Assembly: GCF_000013225.1 (NCBI RefSeq)
Contig: NC_007776.1
Coordinates: forward strand, 2,672,501 to 2,736,500
Reading direction: 5' to 3'
Length of the DNA stretch: 64,000 nt
DNA from: Synechococcus sp. JA-2-3B'a(2-13)
GTDB lineage: Bacteria; Cyanobacteriota; Cyanobacteriia; Thermostichales; Thermostichaceae
The notes beneath the pieces were generated by a model. That model had not been told where the DNA came from. It did not search any database and was given only the letters and a program-made list of their open reading frames with translations. Position numbers and translations under genes: made by a program. This document shows, piece by piece, positions 1-9,022 of the stretch; position 1 is the first letter of the stretch; every line of letters starts with the position of its first letter.

Positions 1-1023
1 CCAACCGGCGTAAAGGCTGCTGGCAATGGCCAGCCCACCCGCCCCCACCCCTTCCTTGACATAGCCCCGCTCGTAAGCCTGTAGAGGCAGATAGCGGCTA
101 TTGGCAAAGCTCAGTTGGGTGGCCAAAAGGGGAGCAACCCCCAACAACTCTGCCAAGGCCACCGTATTGCCCGAGGGATCCTCTGCCACCCAGCGGGTGG
201 TTCCCACCACCACGTTCTCTGGGGGCCAAGGGATCCCCTGCTCTTCCCCCCAGCGCTGCATCAAGGCCAGCACCGCCAACATTTGGGTTCCCCCCGCCAG
301 CAGCACCGCTCCCCGCTGCGCTGCGCCCATCGCCAACCCGGCCACAAAGGGCTGCATGGGATCCCCCACTGCCGCCACCACCTCAGCAGCAGAAGCTCCC
401 CTTGGCAGACGGGCCAATCCCTGCCGGGCCAAGGCCAGCTTTTGGGCGTGGTTGCAGACCGGGTGGCTGCTGTTTACCATGCCCTCTGCTGCCCACCCCA
501 GTCCCAACAACACCGCCAGCGCCGTGGTGGTGCCCCCTGCCACACACTCCCCAATCACACAGTAGCCTTGCTCCAGCCGGGATCCGCGGTCGTACCCTTC
601 TTGCCAAAGGGATCCCACCTGCTCCAAAGACAGAGCCTGTCCTGTGCTCAAGCAGCGGGCCACTCCCCCAGAGCTCACCATTTCTGCCCCCGGCAAAGGT
701 TCCGGCAAGCCACAATCGAACACTCGGCACGGGATCCCCAACTCCCTCAGGATGGCGCAGCTGATCACCACTGGGGAAGGATAGCCATCCGGAGAGGTGG
801 GCAAGCGGTGAGAATGGCCCGCCAGCAACACTTCCCCATCGGCAAGAGCTGTGTAGCGACGCAAGGAGGGGGTAGCGCCGGCAGCCGAAATGCCCGGAAC
901 AAGAGCCGTTTCGGTAAACCCCAAGCAGGCCAGAAACAGAGGTCGGGATCCCTGCACCCGTTCGCACCACCGCCGGGCCACAGCCGGCTGAGTGTAAGCC
1001 TTAACGCAAGGAAACGGAAGCAT
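1..1023 (-). CDS. CobT-like nicotinate-nucleotide phosphoribosyltransferase (UPF0284/TIGR00303 type), 3' end cut by window
   Basis: The reverse strand is open from an ATG to the left edge, 341 codons. It begins MLPFPCVKAYTQP and contains GCVAGGTTTALAVLLG-like text (CVAGGTTTALAV near residue 165), typical of the CobT-like family found in archaea and cyanobacteria. The family is thought to take part in assembling the lower axial ligand of cobalamin. TTG and GTG codons lie in frame a few codons upstream, so the start could be slightly longer. The carboxyl end lies outside the window. Other B12 genes (cobO, cobB) are about 15 kb away, so this is not one operon. The family is reasonably clear; the exact substrate is inferred. 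Confidence 0.8.
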   Translation of the reverse strand, partial: MLPFPCVKAYTQPAVARRWCERVQGSRPLFLACLGFTETALVPGISAAGATPSLRRYTALADGEVLLAGHSHRLPTSPDGYPSPVVISCAILRELGIPCRVFDCGLPEPLPGAEMVSSGGVARCLSTGQALSLEQVGSLWQEGYDRGSRLEQGYCVIGECVAGGTTTALAVLLGLGWAAEGMVNSSHPVCNHAQKLALARQGLARLPRGASAAEVVAAVGDPMQPFVAGLAMGAAQRGAVLLAGGTQMLAVLALMQRWGEEQGIPWPPENVVVGTTRWVAEDPSGNTVALAELLGVAPLLATQLSFANSRYLPLQAYERGYVKEGVGAGGLAIASSLYAGW

Positions 1024-1173
1024 ACCGGACACCGAGGCAAACAAGCCAGAGTCTATCCTGAGCCAGAAGGGCGGGATCCCGTACTCGCAGGAGGGGTTGC
1101 CTCCTGCTGAGGCAATCGGATTCGGATAGGATGGGTATACCCAATGCAGTTTATTCAGGGCAAACGGAAGGCC

Positions 1174-1497
1174 ATGAGCTTCTTCGACTCTGAGATCGTC
1201 CAAGAGGAAGCCAAGCAACTGTTTCAGGATTTCCAAAACCTGATGCAGCTTGGTCAACGGTACGGCCAATTCGACCGGGAAGGCAAAAAAATCTTCATCG
1301 AGCAGATGGAGGAGTTGCTGGAGCGCCAGCGCATTTTCATGAAGCGGCTGGAACTCTCCGACGACTTTATGGCTCAAATGACCATCAAACAACTGCAAAC
1401 TCAGCTTGGGGGGTTTGGGCTCTCCCTGACCCAAATGTTTGACCAGATGCACCAGACCCTAGAGCGCATGAAAGCTGAGGCAGACGCTGAGCGTTGA
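1174..1497 (+). CDS. DUF1825 family protein
   Basis: A 107-residue soluble protein starting MSFFDSEIVQEEAKQLF, the sequence by which this cyanobacteria-specific family is recognised. The conserved core FDREGKKIFIEQMEELL and the tail MFDQMHQTLERMKAE are intact. An upstream in-frame start (at 1144) would add ten residues that do not look conserved, so the second ATG is preferred. The protein is rich in E, Q, K and M with no membrane segment and is predicted to be largely helical. No biochemical function is known to me. It sits 28 bp upstream of a Fur-family gene on the same strand, which may only be coincidence. Confidence 0.85.
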   Translation: MSFFDSEIVQEEAKQLFQDFQNLMQLGQRYGQFDREGKKIFIEQMEELLERQRIFMKRLELSDDFMAQMTIKQLQTQLGGFGLSLTQMFDQMHQTLERMKAEADAER

Positions 1498-1525
1498 CCC
1501 CCAAGAACGACCTACACGAAGGATC

Positions 1526-1975
1526 ATGTCTTCTTCCCGCCAGACCCGCAACCAGAAATTGATTCTGGAGGTGCTAGAGCAGCAGTCGCAGCCCCTTTCG
1601 GCGCAAGAGATCTTTCTGGAGTTGCGCAATGCCAACCACACCGTCGGTCTGGCCACGGTTTATCGAGTTTTGGATGCTCTGCGCAATGAGGGCAAGCTGC
1701 AAGCGGTCAACTTGGGAGACCAGCAGACCTACTACCAGGTTCTGCCCAGCAATGGCCACAACCGCCACCACCTGATCTGCACCGAATGTCGGCGGGTGGT
1801 GCCTTTGCCCGATTGTCCGGTGGAAGATTTGGAGGCACAGCTTTCCAGTCAGTACCAATTCGCGATCGAGTACCATGTGCTTGACTTCTACGGCGTCTGT
1901 GCCCAGTGCCGTAGAGGGGTTGGGCCAAGCCCGGACTCACGGCGTTCCTCTTTTCTCAAAGCTAAGCCCAAATGA
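1526..1975 (+). CDS. Fur-family metalloregulator
   Basis: A 149-residue DNA-binding repressor of the Fur/Zur/PerR superfamily. Residues 1-80 form the winged helix (SAQEIFLELR, then GLATVYRVLDALRNEG as recognition helix). The second half has the metal-binding signature HNRHHLICTECRRV followed by CPVEDLE and HVLDFYGVCAQC, so the two CxxC pairs of the structural zinc site are present. Which metal it senses cannot be decided from sequence; the cysteine arrangement would fit Zur as well as Fur. An AAGGA-like ribosome site precedes the ATG. Its stop overlaps the next gene's ATG (ATGA), implying co-translation with an AbrB-type membrane protein. Confidence 0.88.
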   Translation: MSSSRQTRNQKLILEVLEQQSQPLSAQEIFLELRNANHTVGLATVYRVLDALRNEGKLQAVNLGDQQTYYQVLPSNGHNRHHLICTECRRVVPLPDCPVEDLEAQLSSQYQFAIEYHVLDFYGVCAQCRRGVGPSPDSRRSSFLKAKPK

Positions 1976-2475
1976 TGAGCTATCTCTGGACGGTGTTGAT
2001 CGGGCTGGCCGGCGCCCTGATCGGGGTCAAGCTGAGGCTTCCGGCGGGAGCACTGGTGGGCTCCATGGTGGCGGTGGGTTTGGTGAATGTCTGGGGGGCG
2101 ATCCCAATTCCCGCTCCCCCAGCCGGGATCCGTTTTGCCATGCAGGTGGTGTTGGGCATTCTTTTGGGTACTAAGCTCACTGCCGATACGCTTCTGGCCC
2201 TAAAAGATCTGTGGCGACCGGCCCTGCTCTGTACGGTGATTGCGGTGAGCACAGGGGTCTTGTCGGGGTACCTGATCTCCCGTTGGCTGGGGATCGAGCG
2301 CTTGACTGCCATCTTGGGCACAGCTCCAGGAGGCATTTCCGACATGAGCCTGATAGCCCTGGACATGGGAGCCCAAACCAGCACAGTGGTGGTCATGCAC
2401 TTGGCACGCCTGATCAGTGTCGTCGTGGTCGTCCCCTGGGTGGTGCGACTGCTCGTTCAGCCGGGCACGAGTTAG
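1972..2475 (+). CDS. AbrB-duplication family membrane protein (half-size)
   Basis: A 167-residue hydrophobic protein with about five membrane segments. It contains GALVGSMVAVGLVNVW and the family signature ILGTAPGGISDMSLIA, in which the GTAPGG(I/M)S(E/D)M motif marks the AbrB-duplication fold (unrelated to the DNA-binding AbrB). Most bacterial members are about 350 residues with two copies of this unit; this gene encodes one unit, and in cyanobacteria half-size genes are common. Two ATG codons in tandem overlap the stop of the Fur-family gene, so translation is probably coupled. Transport function is possible but unproven. Confidence 0.78.
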   Translation: MMSYLWTVLIGLAGALIGVKLRLPAGALVGSMVAVGLVNVWGAIPIPAPPAGIRFAMQVVLGILLGTKLTADTLLALKDLWRPALLCTVIAVSTGVLSGYLISRWLGIERLTAILGTAPGGISDMSLIALDMGAQTSTVVVMHLARLISVVVVVPWVVRLLVQPGTS

Positions 2476-2607
2476 CTAGACCGCCGGGAAGCCCCGCCCT
2501 CTGTGCATCAGCATGAGTGCCGGAGTATGTCACGAAAGTCCTCGGAGCAGAGATGGTGGGTGGGTTAGACTAAGGGCGATACAGAACTTAACAACTGAAC
2601 CGCTGCC

Positions 2608-3303
2608 TTGGAACTTTCCCCTTCTCCCCTCACCTACCATGCCGACGCTGCCGGATCCCCTTGGAGCGCTACTCTCTGTTCTGCAGATGGCTCTTTGGGG
2701 AATGTCTCCTCCGGCCAGGGTGATTGGTGGCCTCTACAACTGCACTGGCAGGGGGAGGCAGATCCGGTGCAACCTGAGCTGGTACAGGTGGATCCCGTGC
2801 TGCGCTTGCTGCTTTTGGGGGATGGCTTTACCACCCGTAATCTTGCTGCCTTGATCCAAGAGCCGATTCAGGCTCATCTGCTGGACACGGGCCGGGTTGA
2901 TTTACAGGCAGAGCAGGGCACTGCCCCCAAGTCCATGCAACAGCTGGCCAGAGATTTGGGGCGGCTGGGATCCCCTTTGATGCGGCGGCGGGTTTGGCTG
3001 TGCGGGGCAACCTCTCAACAGCCCTTGCTCTATGCCACCTCTTGGTGGAACTCTGAACATTTGGCCCAATACTTGCCCCATCCCGATCAGCCCATCGGCC
3101 AAAATCTGATCCAAGAAAAACTGGAGACCTTTCGCGAGCTGCGCGGCCTTTACCACGGCGAGGCAGACCCGGTTGCCCGGCTGCTGCAGTGTCCCGGTCC
3201 CTTCTGGGCTAGGCATTATCTTTTGTTGCACAGGGGCCAGCCTTTGACCGTCATCTACGAGGTGTTTTCTCCACGGCTGGCCGCAAGGGCCCTGTCCCGC
3301 TAG
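2608..3303 (+). CDS. chorismate lyase family protein (plastoquinone head-group synthesis)
   Basis: A 231-residue protein of the UbiC/DUF98-like family, which in cyanobacteria removes pyruvate from chorismate to give 4-hydroxybenzoate for plastoquinone. Supporting text includes LLGDGFTTRNLAAL, then PLMRRRVWLCGATSQQPLLYATSWWN and a late PLTVIYEVFSPRL, as in cyanobacterial members. The first start in frame is TTG at 2608 and no ATG fits the conserved region, so the amino end is uncertain. The stop codon overlaps the stop of the converging J-domain gene through the shared palindrome CTAG. Confidence 0.75.
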   Translation: MELSPSPLTYHADAAGSPWSATLCSADGSLGNVSSGQGDWWPLQLHWQGEADPVQPELVQVDPVLRLLLLGDGFTTRNLAALIQEPIQAHLLDTGRVDLQAEQGTAPKSMQQLARDLGRLGSPLMRRRVWLCGATSQQPLLYATSWWNSEHLAQYLPHPDQPIGQNLIQEKLETFRELRGLYHGEADPVARLLQCPGPFWARHYLLLHRGQPLTVIYEVFSPRLAARALSR

Positions 3304-4127
3304 CGCGACGGAGACCTCCAACGGCGCACGGCTGCGGTGATGGCGGCTGCCACCTGCGGATCCAATTGGGCGCTGGCGGAGATGCGCTGATAGTCCTCTG
3401 GGGTCAGTTGATGGGCGACGATGATCTCGGCAGCAGCAGCCTCAAACTGTTGTTCGATTTGCCGACGTTCCTCGCTGCTGTTGGCCTGTTGGAGGCGATT
3501 TTGGGTGCTCTCCAGAAGAGGTTGCACCGCCAGGAGGGTGCGGGCAAAGCGGTCAATCTGCTCAGAAGAAGGTGGAGAGGTGGCTTCAGAAAGACTAGCC
3601 GGGGCCGAGGTCATCGTCTCTGAAGAGGTTGCGGGCAGATCCCCATCCCATCCGGAGTCTGGCCTGGGCGAGGGAGAGGGATCCGGGTTGGCAGGAGCCT
3701 GGAGGGCCACTCTGCCGGCTGCGTCCAAGTCTTGGGCCGGGTTGAGGGCATTCCAAAGGGCCAAGCCCGCCAAACACAGAGCAGCCCCTATCAGTCCAGC
3801 ACTCAAGAGGGCGAGCCAACTGACAGAGGTCGCAGTCGGCTCAAGCACCACCTGCACCGGCGCATGAGGAGGCAAGGGTTTGGACATGAGGCTGAGATCG
3901 TAAGCCCGACGCTGCTGGCTATCGCTGAGAACTCGGTAGGCGTGTTGTAGCTGGAGGAACTCCCGCTGGGCCAACTGCCGCAACCCTGCGGGGATATCGG
4001 CAGGCAACCGATCCGGGTGCAGTTCGCGTGCCCGCTGGCGGTAGGCAGCTTTGATCTCCTCCAGGCTGGCTTGGGGAGAAAGCCCCAGCTGTTGGTAGTA
4101 GGTGGGGGAAGCAGGCAGAGTAGGCAT
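3300..4127 (-). CDS. J-domain (DnaJ-like) membrane protein
   Basis: A 275-residue protein with an amino-terminal J domain (residues about 8-78) including the HPD tripeptide at 37-39 in ARELHPDRLPA, which stimulates Hsp70 ATPases. A single hydrophobic segment follows (about 102-126, WLALLSAGLIGAALCLAG), then a Pro/Ser-rich linker and a helical Gln/Glu-rich tail. There is no zinc-finger or DnaJ substrate domain, so this is a type III co-chaperone anchored in a membrane. The J domain would face the cytoplasm. Partners cannot be read from context; it converges on the chorismate lyase gene with a 4-bp overlap. Confidence 0.85.
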   Translation of the reverse strand: MPTLPASPTYYQQLGLSPQASLEEIKAAYRQRARELHPDRLPADIPAGLRQLAQREFLQLQHAYRVLSDSQQRRAYDLSLMSKPLPPHAPVQVVLEPTATSVSWLALLSAGLIGAALCLAGLALWNALNPAQDLDAAGRVALQAPANPDPSPSPRPDSGWDGDLPATSSETMTSAPASLSEATSPPSSEQIDRFARTLLAVQPLLESTQNRLQQANSSEERRQIEQQFEAAAAEIIVAHQLTPEDYQRISASAQLDPQVAAAITAAVRRWRSPSR

Positions 4128-4256
4128 GGGAGCAGTTGGTTGCAGAACAGAGGGAGAACCGGCTGCCTTCGAAGGCCAGCCACCTTACCCCAACAGGGAT
4201 CCCTCCTTTCGGACCAGCATATCCTGCCCGGTTCAGCGAGGCTGCTGGCCCAAGAG

Positions 4257-5828
4257 CTAAGACACGTAAACCCCTGTTAGAGGCGCGCTCAGGGCTTCTT
4301 CCAACTCTGCCAGGCCAAGACGACGCTCCAGAATATCCATCACCTCGCGGCCAAAATCATGGGGGTTGCGATCCCAGGCTTCCAGACACACTTCCCCAAA
4401 AAAGGATCCCAGGGGTTCTGGGTTCCAGAGCAGTTTGCGCGCCGTCCAAGGAGTCATGTGCATGGGGTTAAAGCGGTCGTCGATAACACCGATTTTGCGA
4501 GCAAAATCTTCTAGATGAGTGTGGGGTTGCAGGCCGATGAAGAAGATGGCCGGCTCAACTTTGTCGCGACCAAAGATGGCTTCCAGCTCGCGATGGTACC
4601 GTACTGTTTGCCGAATGGTTTCCGGTCGCTCGTCGATAACATTAAAGGAGTAATTGACCGAAACCAGGTCGTTAAATCCTGCCTGTTTGAGGTAGCGGCA
4701 ACTCTCCAGTACCGTGCGCAGGTTATAGCCCATGCGCATTTTGCGCACCAGTTCCTGGGATCCGCTGGTGATGCCGATCTCGAAGTAGCTCATGCCAGTT
4801 TTCACCATGAGCTCGGCCAGCTTTGGGGTGAGGTTGTCGGCCCGAATATAGGCAGCCCAACGAATATCGGTCATGCCGGCATCAAGGATTTTCTGCAGCA
4901 ATTCCTCCGCATCCTCAATGTAGCGGTGGGCAGGGATAAACTGGGCGTCAGTAAACCAAAAGTTTCGCACTCCTCGCTCGTACAACTGCATCATTTCTCG
5001 GATCACCTCATCCACAGGGTTGAGGCGCACCTGCTTGCCTTCGATGACGGTGTAGATGCAGTAGCAGCAGTTGTGGGGGCAGCCGCGCTTGGTTTGTACC
5101 CCAATGTAAAAGTCGCCCCCTTCTAAGTAGTAGTCAATTTCCGGCCAAATGGCGGTGATGTAGGTGTAATCACAGGCGGTTTTTTGCAGAGGTTGAGGCG
5201 GCTCGTGGATCAAACCTGGGCGAGGCTGCTCCAGCTTGGCCCGATAGCAACGCTCTGCAGCAAGGCTTTGCCCTTGGATCACTTTTTCCAGCAGGGTTTC
5301 CCCCTCCCCTACCGAGATGATGGTGCCTTTGGGCAGATAGCGGCCCAATTGTTCGTAGAAGACGCTGACTGCCCCACCCCCCAACACCGCTTCAGCGTGA
5401 GGTTTGTAGCGCCTGGCTCTGCGGATCCCCTGCCAGACCAGCCGGGTGTTGCGCCAAATCTCGCCATAGTAGGCCAGCACCAGCCTGAGGCTATTCAGGG
5501 ATCCCCGCAATTTTTTCAGGGGGTTGCGGGCGTAGAAAAACTCAAAAGAGTGTTGCAACAGGTTGCCGGCCCGCCCGTTCACCGGCGCATAGACTTGAAT
5601 ATCTCGCCAAGAGAAAACCAGCAAATCCGGCTGAAACTGATCAATTTGCTCCAGCATGCGGCGGCGAAAATCCAAGGGCGGGAAGGTGCCCATATCGAAG
5701 ATGCGCTGCTCAACTTGGGGGAACAGCTTGTGGACATGATCGGCCAAATAAACCACCCCAATGGGAAAAATGGGGTTGCAGGGCAGCCGCACATAGAGGA
5801 TTTTTTGAATCTTCAGGTTCGAGGCCAT
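4257..5828 (-). CDS. B12-binding-type radical SAM protein (cyanobacterial PSII high-light acclimation family)
   Basis: A 523-residue protein beginning with a Rossmann-like B12-binding-type half (ILYVRLPCNPIFPIGVVYLA, then GEGETLLEK near 175). The radical SAM half starts with C250-x3-C254-x2-C257 in RGCPHNCCYC, the ligands of the SAM-bound 4Fe-4S cluster. The sequence closely matches, from memory, a cyanobacterial family annotated as a photosystem II high-light acclimation radical SAM protein. That name rests on family annotation, and the substrate is unknown. The canonical B12 motif DxHxxG is not apparent, so cobalamin binding is doubtful. It is divergent from the kinase gene upstream, leaving a 151-bp shared promoter region. 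Confidence 0.85.
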   Translation of the reverse strand: MASNLKIQKILYVRLPCNPIFPIGVVYLADHVHKLFPQVEQRIFDMGTFPPLDFRRRMLEQIDQFQPDLLVFSWRDIQVYAPVNGRAGNLLQHSFEFFYARNPLKKLRGSLNSLRLVLAYYGEIWRNTRLVWQGIRRARRYKPHAEAVLGGGAVSVFYEQLGRYLPKGTIISVGEGETLLEKVIQGQSLAAERCYRAKLEQPRPGLIHEPPQPLQKTACDYTYITAIWPEIDYYLEGGDFYIGVQTKRGCPHNCCYCIYTVIEGKQVRLNPVDEVIREMMQLYERGVRNFWFTDAQFIPAHRYIEDAEELLQKILDAGMTDIRWAAYIRADNLTPKLAELMVKTGMSYFEIGITSGSQELVRKMRMGYNLRTVLESCRYLKQAGFNDLVSVNYSFNVIDERPETIRQTVRYHRELEAIFGRDKVEPAIFFIGLQPHTHLEDFARKIGVIDDRFNPMHMTPWTARKLLWNPEPLGSFFGEVCLEAWDRNPHDFGREVMDILERRLGLAELEEALSAPLTGVYVS

Positions 5829-5979
5829 ACAACCTGAGAGCTTACTTCACATCTCTTCACTCACTCTAGTCGGTTTTTGAGGGGCGCGGCGGCAGGGATC
5901 CGAAAGGGACAAAGATCCGAAAGGGACAAAGATAAGCTAAAGCTGAAGCAACCAGCAGGGGCAGACCTGAGGAGGGGGT

Positions 5980-7332
5980 ATGGCTCCAGAGGGCCCAATT
6001 TGGCACAGTCGCTATCGGCCAGAGCGGCGATTGAGCAAGCGCAACGGCAGACACACCTATCTGGCCCAGGATTTGCTCACCTCGGAACAGGTGGTGATCA
6101 AGCTGCTGCTCTTTGGGCCAGACTTTGATTGGGCCGACCTGAAGCTGTTCGAGCGGGAAGCCCAGATCCTGCAGACCCTCTCCCATCCAGCCATTCCTGA
6201 ATACCGCGACCACTTCGAGGTTAGCTTTGAGGGAGGACGGGGCCTAGCCCTGGTGCAAACCTACATCGACGCCCCCTCTTTGCAAGAGTGGATGGAGCAA
6301 GGGCGGCGCTTTGCCGAGCCGGAGGTGCGGGATCTGGCGCAAAAGCTGCTGCGCATTCTCGTCTACCTGCACGAACTCCATCCCCCCGTCATTCACCGGG
6401 ATCTCAAGCCCAGCAACATTCTCTTGGGATCCGACCAGCAGGTGTATCTGGTGGACTTTGGCTCGGTTCAGGCGGCTGCTCCACGGGAGCAGGGATCCTA
6501 CACCGTGGTGGGGAGCTACGGCTACATGCCCCTGGAGCAATTTGGCGGCAGAACCGTGCCCGCTTCCGACCTCTACAGCCTGGGTGCCACCCTGATTCAC
6601 CTGCTCACCGGCCAACACCCGGCGGATCTGCCCCAGGAGGGAGCCCGGATTGTGTTCGAGCAAGCGGTGCACCTGAGCTCGCCCTTTCGCGACTGGCTGC
6701 GGTGGATGACGGAACCTGTGGTGGCGGATCGTCCTGCTTCCGCCCGGCAGGCCCTGGAGGCGCTGGAGCATTTGGATCGTCGTCCCGCCTTGATTCCCTC
6801 AGACGCAGCAGCAGTCCCTACTCGACAGCCAGCAGGCAGCCGGATTCAACTGCACAAGTCCGAACAGACCTTTCAGGTGGTGATCCCGGCCCGGCAAACC
6901 GATGTTTTGTTGTTGCTGTCTATCGTCTCCTCCATCACCTTTTCCGCGATCATGTTGGTTGGGCTTGTGCCTTTTCCGGGCAATCTGGTGTTTGGCCTAT
7001 TCATGCTGCCCTTCTGGACGGTGGGGTTGGTGATGGTGGGCGTGATCCTCTACGGTCTATTCGGCAAAGTCCACCTACGGATCGACACAAAATACATTCG
7101 CCTGGTTTACGAGGTGTTTGGCCTGCGCTTTCGCAGAGTTCCCCCCAGTCGGCGATGGGATATTGACCGGCTAGAGCTGATCCCATGCCAAAGCCCACAG
7201 TTGAACATCTGGGCGGGCAACCGCAAATACGAGTTGGGAGCGGGGATCCCTTTGCAGGAGCCAGAGCTGGAGTGGTTGGCCTCGGAACTAAGCCGTTGGC
7301 TGAAGATCCCAGTTGAACGGCGAAAGGTGTAG
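5980..7332 (+). CDS. membrane-anchored Ser/Thr protein kinase (Hanks type)
   Basis: A 450-residue kinase. The catalytic domain spans residues about 10-265: VVIKLLLFG gives the ATP-site lysine (K41), E60 is its likely partner, HRDLKPSN (139-146) is the catalytic loop, and DFGSV (159-163) binds magnesium. The glycine-rich loop is poorly kept. GSYGYMPLEQFGG follows the activation segment. Two or three hydrophobic segments (about 310-365) and a soluble carboxyl tail of about 85 residues follow. A strong GGAGGGGGT ribosome site lies just before the ATG. It is the standard cyanobacterial STK layout; its target is unknown. Confidence 0.9.
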   Translation: MAPEGPIWHSRYRPERRLSKRNGRHTYLAQDLLTSEQVVIKLLLFGPDFDWADLKLFEREAQILQTLSHPAIPEYRDHFEVSFEGGRGLALVQTYIDAPSLQEWMEQGRRFAEPEVRDLAQKLLRILVYLHELHPPVIHRDLKPSNILLGSDQQVYLVDFGSVQAAAPREQGSYTVVGSYGYMPLEQFGGRTVPASDLYSLGATLIHLLTGQHPADLPQEGARIVFEQAVHLSSPFRDWLRWMTEPVVADRPASARQALEALEHLDRRPALIPSDAAAVPTRQPAGSRIQLHKSEQTFQVVIPARQTDVLLLLSIVSSITFSAIMLVGLVPFPGNLVFGLFMLPFWTVGLVMVGVILYGLFGKVHLRIDTKYIRLVYEVFGLRFRRVPPSRRWDIDRLELIPCQSPQLNIWAGNRKYELGAGIPLQEPELEWLASELSRWLKIPVERRKV

Positions 7333-7424
7333 TCGTTAGGTTTTTTGCATTTAGTTATGATAAGGACAGTTTTTGGGTAAGGTCTGATGAGTTATCTTGC
7401 TGCAGATCACAGCAAATAAAATAG
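7333..7424. other. spacer between kinase gene and IS relic
   Basis: AT-rich 92-bp stretch with no gene, hairpin or promoter I can support. Base composition changes sharply from the GC-rich kinase gene, marking the edge of the foreign sequence. Confidence 0.4.
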
Positions 7425-8000
7425 CAAAAAATTATAGCTTTCCTGAAAACAGAATCCAGATCCACATCGGCAAAGAGGCAGGATGCAAACAGTTTATCCA
7501 AGGCCTGCTGTAATAGCTCGCTCTGGATCCCCGTGGCGCTACCTCCCAAAAAGATATGGAAAATGATACACCAGAGATTCCATCGCTGGAGTTGCTTGGG
7601 AGTTTGGGAAAGACCCTGACTTAGAGCATCTTATCCTTGACTCAACTGTCGTTCGTGCTCACCCCTGGGCAGCCGCAAAAAAAGGGGAGCAAGCTTTGGG
7701 GAGGAGTCGAGGTGGATACAGCACTCAGATCCATGTGAGTGTGGATGGTTTGGGGAAGCCGTTAGTGTTTAGAATCACAGCAGGGCAAAGCAGGATATTA
7801 CCCAAGCAGAGGCATTACCAGAGAGTTGGCAAGAAGAGCATACGAAGGTGATAGGGGATAAGATTCTCAGGAATTCAGGGAGAGGATAGACAAGGGAAGG
7901 CCGGGTGCTGATTCCTTCTAAGAGGAATAGGAGGGTGGTGGGAGATTTGACCGGCACGTTTACAGGGAGAGGCATTTAGTCGATAAAAGATTTTTTTGCG
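7425..8000 (+). pseudogene. decayed IS5-type transposase relic
   Basis: This AT-rich stretch aligns by eye with the intact IS element found elsewhere in the window. Shared landmarks are GCAAACAGTTTATCC, TGGCGCTACCTCCCA, GACTTAGAGCATCTTAT, GGGGAGCAAGCTTTGGGG and AGTGTGGATGGTTTGGGG, in the same order and on the plus strand. Frames are broken by several indels and stops, and a block near the first DDE aspartate is shortened. No clear terminal repeats remain, so the limits are approximate. It is clearly older than the two 811-bp copies and represents a related but diverged element. Confidence 0.8.
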
Positions 8001-8078
8001 ATTTAACACGGATTGCTATATTGGTGCTTGTGCTGAGAATTATCTGGCCAAATTGCTGTGGCTAAAGTTTAAGGGTAT

Positions 8079-8837
8079 ATGTGGCAAGCGTGGCTTCTGA
8101 GTCAGTGGGGGGTGGCACTCTGGCTCAACCTGGCTCTGGTGGTGCTGGGTCTGCTGAGCCCTCAGAAGGCTTTGACGCGAGCAGGGGTCATCCACGCGGG
8201 CCTGCTGGGCCTGCTGGTGTGGGGGGGGCTGGGGGGGCGGGGCTACGCGGTGGTAGCTGCCTATTTTTTAGTGGGAACAGCCGTAACCAAACTGGGGATC
8301 CGGCGCAAGCAGGCGCAGGGGATCGCCGAAAAGCGAGAGGGGGCACGAGGGCCGGAGAACGTCTGGGGATCCGCTTTAACCGGGGCAGTATGTGCGCTAG
8401 GATACGCTTTCTTCCCGCATCCCCTGTGGTGGTTGGGATACAGCGCCAGCTTTGCAGCGAAATTGGCCGATACCGTCAGCAGCGAGGTGGGGAAAGCCTA
8501 TGGCCGCAAGACCTTTTTGATCACCACCTTCCAGTCCGTGCCGGCGGGCACAGAAGGAGCCGTGAGCCTAGAGGGATCCCTGGCGGGAGTGGCGGCAGCG
8601 GCAGGGATGGCCGGGTTGGCCTGGGGGATTGGCGGGGAATGGGTAGGGGGCAGCCCATTCTGGTTGGTCATCTGCTGGCTGGCCGGGATCCTGGCCACCC
8701 TGGCGGAAAGCTGGATGGGAGTGGTGTTACAACCCCGTTTGGCCTGGATGAGCAATGAAGTGGTGAACGGCATTCAAACAACCTTGGCCGCTCTCCTGGC
8801 CGTGGGGTTGGGAGCGCTTTTGGGGATCGGATCCTGA
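8079..8837 (+). CDS. DUF92 family membrane protein, probable phytyl-phosphate kinase (VTE6-like)
   Basis: A 252-residue protein with about six membrane segments (starting WLNLALVVLGLL). The family signature includes KRGARGPENVWGSA-like text and FAAKLADTVSSEVGKAYG, with the acidic residues of the presumed cytidylyltransferase/kinase-like fold. In plants the DUF92 protein VTE6 phosphorylates phytyl phosphate to phytyl diphosphate, recycling chlorophyll phytol for tocopherol and phylloquinone; the same role here is inferred by family. The ATG follows the IS relic by about 80 bp, so its native upstream region may have been altered by that insertion. Confidence 0.82.
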   Translation: MWQAWLLSQWGVALWLNLALVVLGLLSPQKALTRAGVIHAGLLGLLVWGGLGGRGYAVVAAYFLVGTAVTKLGIRRKQAQGIAEKREGARGPENVWGSALTGAVCALGYAFFPHPLWWLGYSASFAAKLADTVSSEVGKAYGRKTFLITTFQSVPAGTEGAVSLEGSLAGVAAAAGMAGLAWGIGGEWVGGSPFWLVICWLAGILATLAESWMGVVLQPRLAWMSNEVVNGIQTTLAALLAVGLGALLGIGS

Positions 8838-8958
8838 GAACAGGGTTGCTTCGGGACAGTTGCCCAACTCTGGCCCAGAGCAACTGCGCCGCTAACGCCA
8901 ACACGGGACAAACTGTTGCCCTGCAATCGGGAAGGCTCCCGTTGGATCCCCTCGCATA

Positions 8959-8993
8959 AGAAAAAGGAGAGAGACGCTCCAGAAGCTCTCTCC
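8959..8993 (-). terminator. intrinsic terminator of the rbcLXS operon
   Basis: An 8-bp perfect stem (GGAGAGAG with CTCTCTCC, 12-nt loop) is followed on the minus strand by TTTTTCTTAT. It lies about 30 bp past the rbcS stop, the expected place for a Rho-independent terminator. Confidence 0.85.
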
Positions 8994-9022
8994 CCCAAGC
9001 TGGTCAAAACTCTGAACCTCTC

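Noticed and set aside
101-1110. Plus-strand open frames over the first kilobase
   Set aside because: They are the complement of the CobT-like gene; composition is low-complexity Pro/Gln/His and no family fits.
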